From Flavobacteriaceae bacterium (GTDB taxonomy: Bacteria; Bacteroidota; Bacteroidia; Flavobacteriales; Flavobacteriaceae): 32,141 nt of DNA. Below the pieces are notes generated by a model. It made no database searches. It had not been told where the DNA came from and saw only the letters and a program-made list of their open reading frames with translations. The stretch covers positions 1 to 32,141 of the forward strand of contig WUAI01000035.1 of NCBI GenBank assembly GCA_009827225.1. The letters are read 5' to 3'. Positions 1 through 6,970 of this stretch are shown here, piece by piece (positions within the stretch are counted from its first letter, which is position 1; each line of letters begins with the position of its first letter). A program made the translations under genes and the position numbers.

Positions 1-1
1 T

Positions 2-268
2 CTGCAAGAACCTGTGGTCACGGTCGGGCATCCTTCTGGCAGAAGATTTGAGGGATCCCATGGGGATGGTATTTTATCGAATGACGGCTTTGCAACCAAC
101 CTCGATTGGAAACCTATCGATAATGATTATGCCTTTGGCGGCAGGGGTGGATGTTGGAAATTTCACGAAAATCACGCTCGCACTGCCGACAGATTCAAGG
201 GCTTACGAACAAAACCAAACCGACGGGCGTCTCATATCGGTTTTCGTGGGGTGAGAACCGCATTTTAA
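2..268 (+). CDS. FGE/SUMF1-domain protein, C-terminal fragment (5' end outside window)
   Basis: Open from the window edge to a TAA at 266-268; about 88 residues are visible. They match the end of the formylglycine-generating-enzyme (SUMF1/EgtB/PvdO) fold: a GGRGGCW segment, then HARTADR, and a closing HIGFRGVR. In true FGE the catalytic cysteines lie just after the GGS motif. Here the only cysteine is inside GGCW and no second one follows, so sulfatase-activating chemistry is doubtful. The next gene, of the same family, starts 11 bp later on the same strand, so the two are probably a tandem pair in one operon. Seen: the motifs and the missing Cys pair. Inferred: an FGE-like binding or structural role, perhaps in the envelope. 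The N-terminus, and so any signal peptide, cannot be judged. Confidence 0.75.
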   Translation: MQEPVVTVGHPSGRRFEGSHGDGILSNDGFATNLDWKPIDNDYAFGGRGGCWKFHENHARTADRFKGLRTKPNRRASHIGFRGVRTAF

Positions 269-279
269 TTGTTTAATGG

Positions 280-1098
280 ATGAAAAAAACGAATTTAACC
301 CCAGTATTAATTTTAACAGTATTTATTGCAGTGGTCCTACTCGCTTTTCGAAAAGGAAATGATCCTTTCGAAAATACTGCAACGTCCACAGAGATGATAT
401 TTGTAACTGGCGGAACATTCTTAATGGGTCAGAAGGACGGTGAATTCGACGAAAAACCCGTGCATGAAGTAACGTTATCCAATTTTTATATCGGTAAATA
501 TGAAGTTACTGTTTCAGAATATCAGAAGTTTTGCAAGGCCACAAAACGATCAATGCCCAAAGAACCGGAATGGGGATGGCAAGAGGACCATCCAATAATA
601 AACACCAGTTGGAATGATGCCATGGCATTTATAGAATGGTTAAATTCTGAGACCGGGGAAACCTACAGGTTACCTACAGAAGCCGAGTTCGAATATGTTA
701 TAAGAGAGGGCGGAAAGCCGGGAACATTCTCCTGGGGTGATGGTCAACCAACAGAAAACATAGCGGACATAAGTTATTCCAAGGTTTATAAAAGTCGCGG
801 TTATTGGGAAGGATATGATGATGGTTTTGCATACACCGCCCCCGTGGGAAGTTTTCAGCCCAATACATTAGGCGTATATGATATAAATGGTAACATGTGG
901 GAATGGGTAAGTGATTGGCATGCAGAATTCACGAAAGAGAAGGTAACCGATCCAAGAGGACCTGCTACCGGAACCAATAAAGTAGGTAAAGGCGGCAGCT
1001 ACAATTCCGATCCCTGGCATTCCAGAACCGCGAGCAGGGCCTTCGTCGAACCCGATTTTAAACGACCCACTTTTCGACTGGCGAAGAGCATTGATTGA
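280..1098 (+). CDS. FGE/SUMF1-domain protein, membrane-anchored or exported, lacking catalytic cysteines
   Basis: 272 residues. A basic start and a hydrophobic stretch (about 8-23) suggest a signal anchor or signal peptide. The rest is a full SUMF1/FGE-sulfatase domain: FVTGGTFLMG near residue 41, EVTVSEYQKF, INTSWNDAMAFIEWLN, YRLPTEAEFEY, LGVYDINGNMWEWVSDW, and a C-terminal GKGGSY with a degenerate FRLAK end. Sulfatase-maturing FGEs carry two cysteines after GGSY; here the segment reads NSDPWHSR, and the only Cys in the protein is far upstream (FCKATK). It is therefore unlikely to make formylglycine. In flavobacteria related domains occur in gliding/type IX secretion lipoproteins (GldK, GldJ), but this one has no lipobox and I do not assign it to them. 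It follows the partial FGE-like gene by 11 bp. Confidence 0.85.
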   Translation: MKKTNLTPVLILTVFIAVVLLAFRKGNDPFENTATSTEMIFVTGGTFLMGQKDGEFDEKPVHEVTLSNFYIGKYEVTVSEYQKFCKATKRSMPKEPEWGWQEDHPIINTSWNDAMAFIEWLNSETGETYRLPTEAEFEYVIREGGKPGTFSWGDGQPTENIADISYSKVYKSRGYWEGYDDGFAYTAPVGSFQPNTLGVYDINGNMWEWVSDWHAEFTKEKVTDPRGPATGTNKVGKGGSYNSDPWHSRTASRAFVEPDFKRPTFRLAKSID

Positions 1099-1124
1099 AT
1101 TACCACAATAATTCTTTAAATTTA
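1095..1124 (+). promoter_or_regulatory. Candidate promoter for the SRAP gene
   Basis: TTG (1095-1097), 19 bp, then TAAATTTA (1117-1124): one mismatch from the Bacteroidota -7 consensus TAnnTTTG with ideal spacing. It overlaps the stop codon of the preceding gene and lies 30 bp before the SRAP start codon. Confidence 0.4.
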
Positions 1125-1153
1125 GTAGGGTAATTCGATAAACGAATCTGAAC

Positions 1154-1918
1154 ATGTGTTACGATATCAAAGCCAGCCTGGAAGCCCAACTCATGAGAGC
1201 ACGGCGAAAAGGAGACGAAGAAGCAGTAAAAGAGATTATCGAAAAATTGGCTCCTCTTTCCGATTTGCCGATTTATCACGCTTCCGGATTTCAGCATCCT
1301 AAACTTCTCATATATCCGGAAGATCATCCGGACGAACCGTTAGTTGCCATCTGGGGTTTGGTGCCACATTGGGTGAAAGACCGGGTTCAGCTAAAAAAAT
1401 ATTGGAATAATACTTTAAACGCAAGGGGAGAAACCATTTTCGAGAAACCATCGTTTCGGGAAGCCGCCAGGAGTCATCGTTGCATCTTGTATGTAGACGG
1501 CTTTTACGAACATCACCATTATAAGGGCAAAACCTATCCTTTCTTTGTGCACAAGAAAGACCAGACTCCTATGGCCCTCGCAGGATTAAGCAGCGAATGG
1601 CTGGACGAAGAAACGGGGGAACTTATCAATACCTTTTCTATTGTTACTACGGAAGGAAATTCGCTCTTATCCAAGATCCACAATAATCCGAAGCTCAAAG
1701 GTCCGCGTATGCCACTTATCCTTCCCACCAAACTTGAAGAACGCTGGTTGGAACCCATACAGGATGAACTGGATATCAAAGCCCTTCAGGAGCTTATCCA
1801 GTCCTATCCGGATGATGAACTCGACGCATTTACCGTGTCTAAACTTCGGGGAAAAGAATATCAGGGAAATGTCCCGGAAACTGCACAAGCGGTTACTTAC
1901 GACGAACTGGTTTTTTGA
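1154..1918 (+). CDS. SRAP domain protein (SOS response-associated peptidase, YedK/HMCES family)
   Basis: 254 residues beginning MCYD, so Cys2 becomes the N-terminal residue once Met is removed. In this family that cysteine forms a thiazolidine crosslink with abasic sites in single-stranded DNA, protecting them during replication. Other family landmarks are in order: NARGET (Asn89, Arg91), RCILYVDGFYEH (Glu119 in the GFYE motif), ALAGLSSEW, SIVTTEGN, and IHNNPKLKGPRMP (His176, Arg185-Met-Pro). Length fits bacterial YedK-like proteins (about 220-250). All residues known to matter are present, so it should be active. It stands alone with its own candidate promoter. Its stop lies 3 bp from the stop of the convergent thioredoxin gene. 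I saw no LexA-type operator. Confidence 0.93.
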   Translation: MCYDIKASLEAQLMRARRKGDEEAVKEIIEKLAPLSDLPIYHASGFQHPKLLIYPEDHPDEPLVAIWGLVPHWVKDRVQLKKYWNNTLNARGETIFEKPSFREAARSHRCILYVDGFYEHHHYKGKTYPFFVHKKDQTPMALAGLSSEWLDEETGELINTFSIVTTEGNSLLSKIHNNPKLKGPRMPLILPTKLEERWLEPIQDELDIKALQELIQSYPDDELDAFTVSKLRGKEYQGNVPETAQAVTYDELVF

Positions 1919-1921
1919 GAA

Positions 1922-2491
1922 TTATTCCAGCAACAGGCGATCGAGTAACGATCGAACCTCTTTGCTGTTCCAATCGGCGGCACCCGCTTTATCAATTACT
2001 ATCTTTCCGTCTTTTGCAATGAGATAAGTCGTGGGAAATGAATGTGCGGAAAAAGCATCTGGCAGTCCTTGCTTGGGTATGAAGACCGGAAGATCATGCC
2101 CTTTTTTGGTTAAAAAAGACTGTAATTTCTCCTCAGATTCCATGGACACAAAATAGAAATCCACCCTTTCGCCATAGTCGTTGTATAGATCTTGGAATGA
2201 CGGCATTTCAGCAACGCATGGCGCACACCAAGTAGCCCAAAGATTAACGATTGATACAGAACCTTCCGAAATAGCAAAGTCGATCGGTTCACCCTCCAGG
2301 TCCTGCAATTTCCAATGGTAGTTTTTGAGCTGGATTTGTTTTTCTTCGGAAATTTCCGAAGGACTAAAAGAAATCAATCTATTCACAAATACCTTAATGG
2401 GCATCCCTGTTTGAGGTATCATTAAAAGTGCGACCAAAGTCAAAATGAGTATTGTACTCCAGTGTTTTTTTATGTAAGATCGTACTTGCAT
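1922..2491 (-). CDS. TlpA/ResA-like thiol-disulfide oxidoreductase, membrane-anchored
   Basis: I place the start at ATG 2491 (189 residues). A GTG at 2536 would add 15 residues but runs back almost into the terminator of the upstream gene and adds no domain. A short cytoplasmic start (MQVRSYIKKHW) precedes one membrane helix (about 13-27). The thioredoxin domain follows, with the WATWCAPC active site (Cys89, Cys92) and the cis-proline in SFPTTYL (Pro153). In this family the domain sits in the periplasm and reduces or shuffles disulfides, often in cytochrome c maturation or redox stress. No cytochrome c assembly gene adjoins it, so the client is unknown. It is convergent with the SRAP gene, 3 bp apart. 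Confidence 0.9.
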   Translation of the reverse strand: MQVRSYIKKHWSTILILTLVALLMIPQTGMPIKVFVNRLISFSPSEISEEKQIQLKNYHWKLQDLEGEPIDFAISEGSVSIVNLWATWCAPCVAEMPSFQDLYNDYGERVDFYFVSMESEEKLQSFLTKKGHDLPVFIPKQGLPDAFSAHSFPTTYLIAKDGKIVIDKAGAADWNSKEVRSLLDRLLLE

Positions 2492-2540
2492 TGCTGAGTA
2501 GTCGGTTATTCCGGATGAAAATATCAAAAAGTACACAAAT

Positions 2541-2568
2541 AAAAAAGACCCTCAACAAATGAGGGTCT
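2541..2568 (-). terminator. Rho-independent terminator of the repeat lipoprotein gene
   Basis: Perfect 8-bp stem (2546-2553 with 2561-2568), 7-nt loop, followed on the minus strand by a run of T (2541-2546). It lies 21 bp beyond the stop of the lipoprotein gene. Confidence 0.85.
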
Positions 2569-2588
2569 CCTAGTTCAAACACAGTAAA

Positions 2589-3662
2589 CTATTGTCTCGT
2601 CACCGTAATAGAATTCGATAGACTGAAACATCCTTGAAGATCGTTGGCATTAAGACCTACCATGGCCCCTTCCAAATCGTCTTCAAACCTTAAATACCAG
2701 ATCAGGCAAACTCCAACGCCTGCTCCATCAAAATCCACTGCTTCGACGTCGGCTAATGTAGGGGGCAATCCTAAGATATTCCCCAGATCGTCGGTGATTA
2801 CCCAGGTGCTGTTGGTCCCTGTGGCAGTTCCATCCAGTGTAATTCCGGAAACGAAATCAGGAGTGCCGTCCACTGTGAAAGTAAACGGTCCTCCACTTAT
2901 GGTTCCGGCATTGGGGGCGTTACGCGTTACCGTAATAGAATTTGATAAGCTGAAGGTTCCTGAAAGGTCGTTGGCGTTCATACCCACTTCAGCACCTTCA
3001 ATCCCATCTTCAAATCTTAGATACCAGATTAGGCAAACACCACCTCCTGCTCCATCGAAATCCACACCTTCCAAGTCGGCCAATGTGGGTGGTAAACCAA
3101 GGATCACACCCGTGTCGTCTGTAATGACAAATGTGCTATTGGAGCCTACGGCGTCGGGATCGGTAGAGATGCCACTCACGTTATCCGGGCTTCCGTCCAC
3201 ACAAAATTCGAAGGGTCCACCACTAAGTGTCCCGGCATTAGGCTGTGGGTTTCGGAACACGGAAATAGAGTTCGACAGATCGAAACTTCCCTGGAGGTCG
3301 TTGGCATTCAAACCTACCTCGGCGCCAACCAGTCCATCTTCGAAACGGATGTACCAAATGAGACAGGTACCTACTCCGGCTCCGTCAAAGTCTACGGCTT
3401 CCAGATCGGCAAGGGTTGGGGGTAATCCTAAAATATTGGCTTGATCGTCTGTGATCACGAACGAGCGATTTGTTCCAACGGCATCGGGATCTGTAGCAAT
3501 CCCGCTAACGAAATCCGGTGTTCCGTCAACAAAGAAATTAAAAGGACCACCAGTGATTTCGCCGGCATCGGGCACGATGGTTTGAGTATTGTTATCATCG
3601 TCCTCACTACATGATATCAATACTAAGGATAGGCTGATTAAACCTAAAAAGATCTTTTTCAT
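2589..3662 (-). CDS. Lipoprotein of three tandem 107-110 residue repeats
   Basis: 357 residues. The signal peptide ends in LISC, so Cys18 should be lipidated; the acidic SEDDDNN that follows resembles the lipoprotein export signal of Bacteroidota surface lipoproteins. The rest is three copies of one unit (about residues 32-141, 142-250, 251-357). Each holds a GGPF...VDG(T/S)PD start, a VITDD turn, ILGLPPTLAD, VDFDGAG, CLIWY, GLNANDL-like and SNSI blocks. One Cys sits in each CLIWY block, with extra Cys at 154 (repeat 2) and 345 (repeat 3). Similar units occur, from memory, in other flavobacterial surface proteins; function is unknown. The Asp/Gly-rich blocks could bind Ca2+, which is inference. 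It is a single-gene unit with its own promoter and terminator. Confidence 0.88.
   Translation of the reverse strand: MKKIFLGLISLSLVLISCSEDDDNNTQTIVPDAGEITGGPFNFFVDGTPDFVSGIATDPDAVGTNRSFVITDDQANILGLPPTLADLEAVDFDGAGVGTCLIWYIRFEDGLVGAEVGLNANDLQGSFDLSNSISVFRNPQPNAGTLSGGPFEFCVDGSPDNVSGISTDPDAVGSNSTFVITDDTGVILGLPPTLADLEGVDFDGAGGGVCLIWYLRFEDGIEGAEVGMNANDLSGTFSLSNSITVTRNAPNAGTISGGPFTFTVDGTPDFVSGITLDGTATGTNSTWVITDDLGNILGLPPTLADVEAVDFDGAGVGVCLIWYLRFEDDLEGAMVGLNANDLQGCFSLSNSITVTRQ
2592..3569 (-). repeat. Three in-frame tandem repeats of about 327-330 bp
   Basis: Unit boundaries are about 3569-3240, 3239-2913 and 2912-2592. The protein units are far more alike than the DNA: most differences I can see are synonymous. 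This points to an old duplication kept under protein-level selection. Confidence 0.85.
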
Positions 3663-3687
3663 AACTGTTTAATTTTAAATTACTCGT

Positions 3688-3695
3688 CAAAATTA
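3688..3695 (-). promoter_or_regulatory. -7 promoter element of the repeat lipoprotein gene
   Basis: TAATTTTG on the minus strand, an exact TAnnTTTG match, 25 bp before the start codon. No clear TTG is found at -33. Confidence 0.5.
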
Positions 3696-3732
3696 AACAC
3701 GCCTGAAATGGTAAAATGTTAGCTAGCTTACA

Positions 3733-4401
3733 TTAGGCAGAAAATTTCAACCGAATTTCATTTCGATTGAAATCAATTAGGTTTTCACTTCGGAATTTGT
3801 TCATGATAGAATTGAAAGTAGGGCGAGAAGTTCCTATCAATCGAGCGATATCTTTTTGGGTATAGGGATGATTTATTACTGTGTCACCGGTCTTCGGACA
3901 ACAATACCCATAGTCCTGAGCAAGTTCTTTGAGGAATTCATTAACCCGTGTTTCGGCGTCTTTGAACATCATAAGTTCTAATCGGCGTTCCAGTTTTTTG
4001 ATCCGGAAACCTATCAGCTTATAAATTCGAAATCCGAAGTTCCGATTGTCTCGCATCAAATCGTGCATGGTATCAACACCAACGGGACAAATGGAAGTGT
4101 CATTGTCAATGGACATGGCAAATTCATCCCGGGTAGTTTCTCCTAAAATGGCCTTTTCTCCAAACAATTCCCCTTTGCTGAGGATCGCCTTTACCACTTC
4201 TTCTCCATCTTCAGTATAATAACCAATTTTCACCTTTCCCTCTTCAATAAGATATACTTTATTGGAATTATCTTCTTCAAAATAGATGTAATCCTGCTTT
4301 CGGTAATTCATAAAAGAATGAGAGGCCTTATAGGCCTTAAACTTGTGTGGGCACAGCATTTTAAAGAGATTAACATCTTCAAAAAACCATAAAGTATCCA
4401 T
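3733..4401 (-). CDS. Crp/Fnr-family transcriptional regulator
   Basis: 222 residues. A cyclic-nucleotide-binding-like beta barrel (about 30-125) holds KVYLIEEGKVKIGYY and GELFGEKAILGE. It is followed by a long dimerisation helix (about 125-160) and a C-terminal winged helix-turn-helix with YTQKDIARLIGTSRPTFNSIMNKF (about 180-204). The phosphate-binding cassette has Gly81-Glu82 and Arg91, but Arg is followed by Asp rather than Ser/Thr, so cAMP binding is uncertain. No N-terminal cysteine cluster of the Fnr [4Fe-4S] type is seen. It is divergent from the GH109 operon across 126 bp and could control it or itself; that is inference from position only. The nearest -7-like sequence on its strand (TAACTTTC) is imperfect. 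Confidence 0.9.
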   Translation of the reverse strand: MDTLWFFEDVNLFKMLCPHKFKAYKASHSFMNYRKQDYIYFEEDNSNKVYLIEEGKVKIGYYTEDGEEVVKAILSKGELFGEKAILGETTRDEFAMSIDNDTSICPVGVDTMHDLMRDNRNFGFRIYKLIGFRIKKLERRLELMMFKDAETRVNEFLKELAQDYGYCCPKTGDTVINHPYTQKDIARLIGTSRPTFNSIMNKFRSENLIDFNRNEIRLKFSA

Positions 4402-4527
4402 AAGAATCGGTGTTGGTTTGAATTGGGTCGCAAAAGAAAGTTATGTCTTACAATAATTCCAGAAGAAAAATCTACTAAGTGATTTCCTCTCAAAAATCTT
4501 ACATTTAGAATATCAAATAACACACAC

Positions 4528-5886
4528 ATGGAAAGCAGAAGAGATTTTGTCAAGAAAACTGCCTTGGCGGCCACCGCAATTAGCCTTGCCCCTCAAATAA
4601 CTTTAGGTATGGAAGATACCTCAACAGATAAACTGAAGGTAGGGCTTATCGGCGTGGGATTGCGTGGCACAAACCACCTGAATAACTTGTTACTTCGCGA
4701 GGATATCGAGATCACTGCTATATGTGATATTGATGACAGAAGGAACGAAATTGCACTTGAGTTGATCAAAGAAGCCAAACAACCCAAACCTAAAGTCTTT
4801 AATAAACATGAGTATGATTATCGGAACCTGCTGGAATTAGAAAATGTAGATGCCGTTATCATTTCCACGCCCTGGTTATGGCATACCCGGATGGCCAAAG
4901 ATTCCATGCTGGCCGGCAAGTATACCGGGCTTGAAGTGTCGGCAGCTAACACCATGGAAGAGTGTTGGGATTTGGTAAATACCCATGAAGAAACAGGGTC
5001 GCACCTTATGATATTGGAAAATGTGTGTTTCAGAAGAGATATCATGGCCGTGCTTAATATGGTGAAGCAAAATGTATTTGGGGAACTCATACATTTCAGA
5101 TGTGGATACCAACATGACTTGCGTTTTGTAAAATTCAATGATGGCAAAACTCCTTACGGACTCGGAGTGGAATTCGGTGAAAAAGGTATTTCTGAATCCG
5201 CCTGGCGCACCCAACATTCCCTCTTGCGCAATGCCGACGTATATCCTACACACGGTGTGGGCCCAATCGCTGTGATGTGTGATATAAATCGTGGAAACCG
5301 ATTTGTAAGCATGACCTCTATGGCCAGTAAAGGCATTGGACTTCATAACTACATCGTGAAACACGGAGGAAAAGACCACCCAAATGCTAAATTAAAGTTC
5401 AAACAAGGTGATGTCATCACCTCCATGATTGAAACATCTCATGGTGAAACGATCATCGTTACTCATGATTGCAACTCCCCTCGCCCCTATTCTCTTGGGT
5501 TCAGGGTGCAGGGCAGCGAAGGAATCTGGGAGGTTGATGGCAATCGCATCTATATCGAAGGCAAAGCAAAAAATTCTCATCGTTGGGATGAAGCCACGGA
5601 ATGGATTCAGCGATACGACCATCCACTTTGGCAGAAATTCGGAGATTTTGCGGCCGGTTCCGGTCATGGTGGGATGGATTTCTTTGTACTTCATGCTTTT
5701 GTGGAATCGGCGAAGAAAAATATTGCTCCTCCATTGGACGCATATGATGCAGCGGCCTGGAGTGCGATTACTCCGCTTTCTGAAGTGTCGATCGCCAACA
5801 ATGGGGAACCCCAGGACTTTCCAGATTTTACGAGGGGTAATTGGGTAAAACGCGCTCCTTATAACTGGATGAGTGATGTCTATTAA
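4528..5886 (+). CDS. GH109 family glycosidase (alpha-N-acetylgalactosaminidase-like, Gfo/Idh/MocA fold), Tat-exported
   Basis: 452 residues. The N-terminus has a twin-arginine signal, SRRDFVKK plus a hydrophobic stretch (11-27), so the protein should cross the inner membrane folded with its bound NAD. The Rossmann motif GLIGVGLRGTNH is at 39-50. Blocks typical of GH109 follow: EVSAANTMEECWDLV, LENVCFRRD, GYQHDLR (193-199), YPTHGVGP (239-246; Tyr239 and His242 match the catalytic Tyr-x-x-His of the Elizabethkingia enzyme), HPNAK, GHGGMD, ITPLSE and IPDF-like DFPDF near the end. GH109 enzymes cleave terminal alpha-GalNAc by an NAD-dependent redox mechanism. It is the first gene of an operon whose next gene starts inside its 3' end. 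Substrate is inferred from family; another glycoside is possible. Confidence 0.9.
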   Translation: MESRRDFVKKTALAATAISLAPQITLGMEDTSTDKLKVGLIGVGLRGTNHLNNLLLREDIEITAICDIDDRRNEIALELIKEAKQPKPKVFNKHEYDYRNLLELENVDAVIISTPWLWHTRMAKDSMLAGKYTGLEVSAANTMEECWDLVNTHEETGSHLMILENVCFRRDIMAVLNMVKQNVFGELIHFRCGYQHDLRFVKFNDGKTPYGLGVEFGEKGISESAWRTQHSLLRNADVYPTHGVGPIAVMCDINRGNRFVSMTSMASKGIGLHNYIVKHGGKDHPNAKLKFKQGDVITSMIETSHGETIIVTHDCNSPRPYSLGFRVQGSEGIWEVDGNRIYIEGKAKNSHRWDEATEWIQRYDHPLWQKFGDFAAGSGHGGMDFFVLHAFVESAKKNIAPPLDAYDAAAWSAITPLSEVSIANNGEPQDFPDFTRGNWVKRAPYNWMSDVY

Positions 5887-6970
5887 TACATCTTTCACGT
5901 TTAGAGCACCCGGAAGAGTATGCTTGTTTGGAGATCACCAGGATTACCTCGGACTTCCCGTTATTGCATGTGCTATCGATCGCTGGATTTATCTAAAAGC
6001 ACGACCTAATCAAAATCGGAATATCCATATTCAATTTGAAGATTTGGGTACTGAAAGAATCCTTCATCTCGATGGTCATCATGATTCTCTAGAATCGGAC
6101 GATCATATGGTTTCGGCCTTACGTGTTGTAGAACGCTATGGCTGTTTTCCCAATCATGGTTTCGATATTCGAATTCACGGCACCATCCCTATTAATGCGG
6201 GATTGTCTAGCTCTTCAGCACTTGTGGTGGTTTGGGTACATTTTCTCCTGAAAACATTCGGGTGTGATCGGGATATCACCCCGGAATTCATTGCCCAAAT
6301 AGCATATGAAGCTGAAGTTCTGGAACATCAAGGTCCGGGAGGAAACATGGATCAATTCAGTATTTCTCTTGGAGACGTACAGTACATTCAAACCAGACCT
6401 CCATTTCACTGCAAAAACCTTGGAAAGAATCTGGGAAACCTCGTAATCGCAGAGTCCGGTGTACCCAAGTTTACATTGGAGGTTCTTGCCAACCTTAAAA
6501 CAAAAGTACTCACCGGTTTAAATGAAATTAAGGTTCACATGCCGGCGTTCGATCTTTCCAAAGCGACCCTGGAAACCTTAGATGAGGTGCTACCTTATGT
6601 TTCTGAAAATCTCAAGGTTTATGTTTCAGCAGCCATAAAAAATCATGAGATTACCTGGGCCGCACTAAGAGAATTTCAACAGAAACCACCTGAAGCTGAA
6701 ATTTTAGCATCATTAATGAACGCTCATCATACCATTTTGAGAAACGACCTGGGTATCACAGTGCCGTTGATCGACCAACTTATTGAGACTGGTTTGGAAA
6801 AAGGAGCCATGGGAGCTAAGATTGTAGGCTCGGGAGGAGGAGGTTCCATGGTTTTTATGGCTTCACCGGGAATGGAAAGAACATTGATAAAACATCTAAT
6901 GGCCTCCGGAGCTAAAGACGCCTATAAGGTGGAAGTGGTCTCCGGAACAGAAATGATTGTAGATGACTGA
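5876..6970 (+). CDS. GHMP-family sugar kinase (galactokinase/mevalonate-kinase-like)
   Basis: 364 residues from ATG 5876; a GTG directly before it (5873) is an alternative. The start overlaps the GH109 gene by 11 bp. All three GHMP motifs are present: GRVCLFGDHQDY (13-24, comparable to the galactokinase signature), PINAGLSSSSAL (105-116, ATP loop) and AKIVGSGGGG (314-323). GGNMDQ supplies the likely catalytic Asp159. The family transfers phosphate from ATP to sugars (often at C1) or small alcohols. The first motif deviates from classical galactokinase (CLFGDHQDY rather than NLIGEHTDY), so the substrate is probably another hexose or amino sugar. Between a glycosidase and a sugar-1-phosphate nucleotidyltransferase, a sugar 1-kinase acting in the cytoplasm is the most economical reading. 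The exact substrate is not known. Confidence 0.85.
   Translation: MSINTSFTFRAPGRVCLFGDHQDYLGLPVIACAIDRWIYLKARPNQNRNIHIQFEDLGTERILHLDGHHDSLESDDHMVSALRVVERYGCFPNHGFDIRIHGTIPINAGLSSSSALVVVWVHFLLKTFGCDRDITPEFIAQIAYEAEVLEHQGPGGNMDQFSISLGDVQYIQTRPPFHCKNLGKNLGNLVIAESGVPKFTLEVLANLKTKVLTGLNEIKVHMPAFDLSKATLETLDEVLPYVSENLKVYVSAAIKNHEITWAALREFQQKPPEAEILASLMNAHHTILRNDLGITVPLIDQLIETGLEKGAMGAKIVGSGGGGSMVFMASPGMERTLIKHLMASGAKDAYKVEVVSGTEMIVDD

Noticed and set aside
48-254. Second open frame overlapping the partial FGE-like gene
   Set aside because: The other frame carries the FGE C-terminal motifs (GGRGG, GFRGVR); this one has none.
2492-2536. GTG start giving a longer TlpA-like protein
   Set aside because: It begins directly after the upstream terminator T-run and adds residues unlike a signal; ATG 2491 suits the membrane-anchor layout better.
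2644-3444. Long open frame on the plus strand (266 codons) across the repeat lipoprotein
   Set aside because: It is antisense to the lipoprotein repeats; its Pro/Ser-rich repeated translation is just the mirror of them, with no signal or domain.
5392-5898. Open frames on both strands inside the GH109 gene
   Set aside because: They overlap a clear full-length GH109 gene in other frames and show no recognisable motif.
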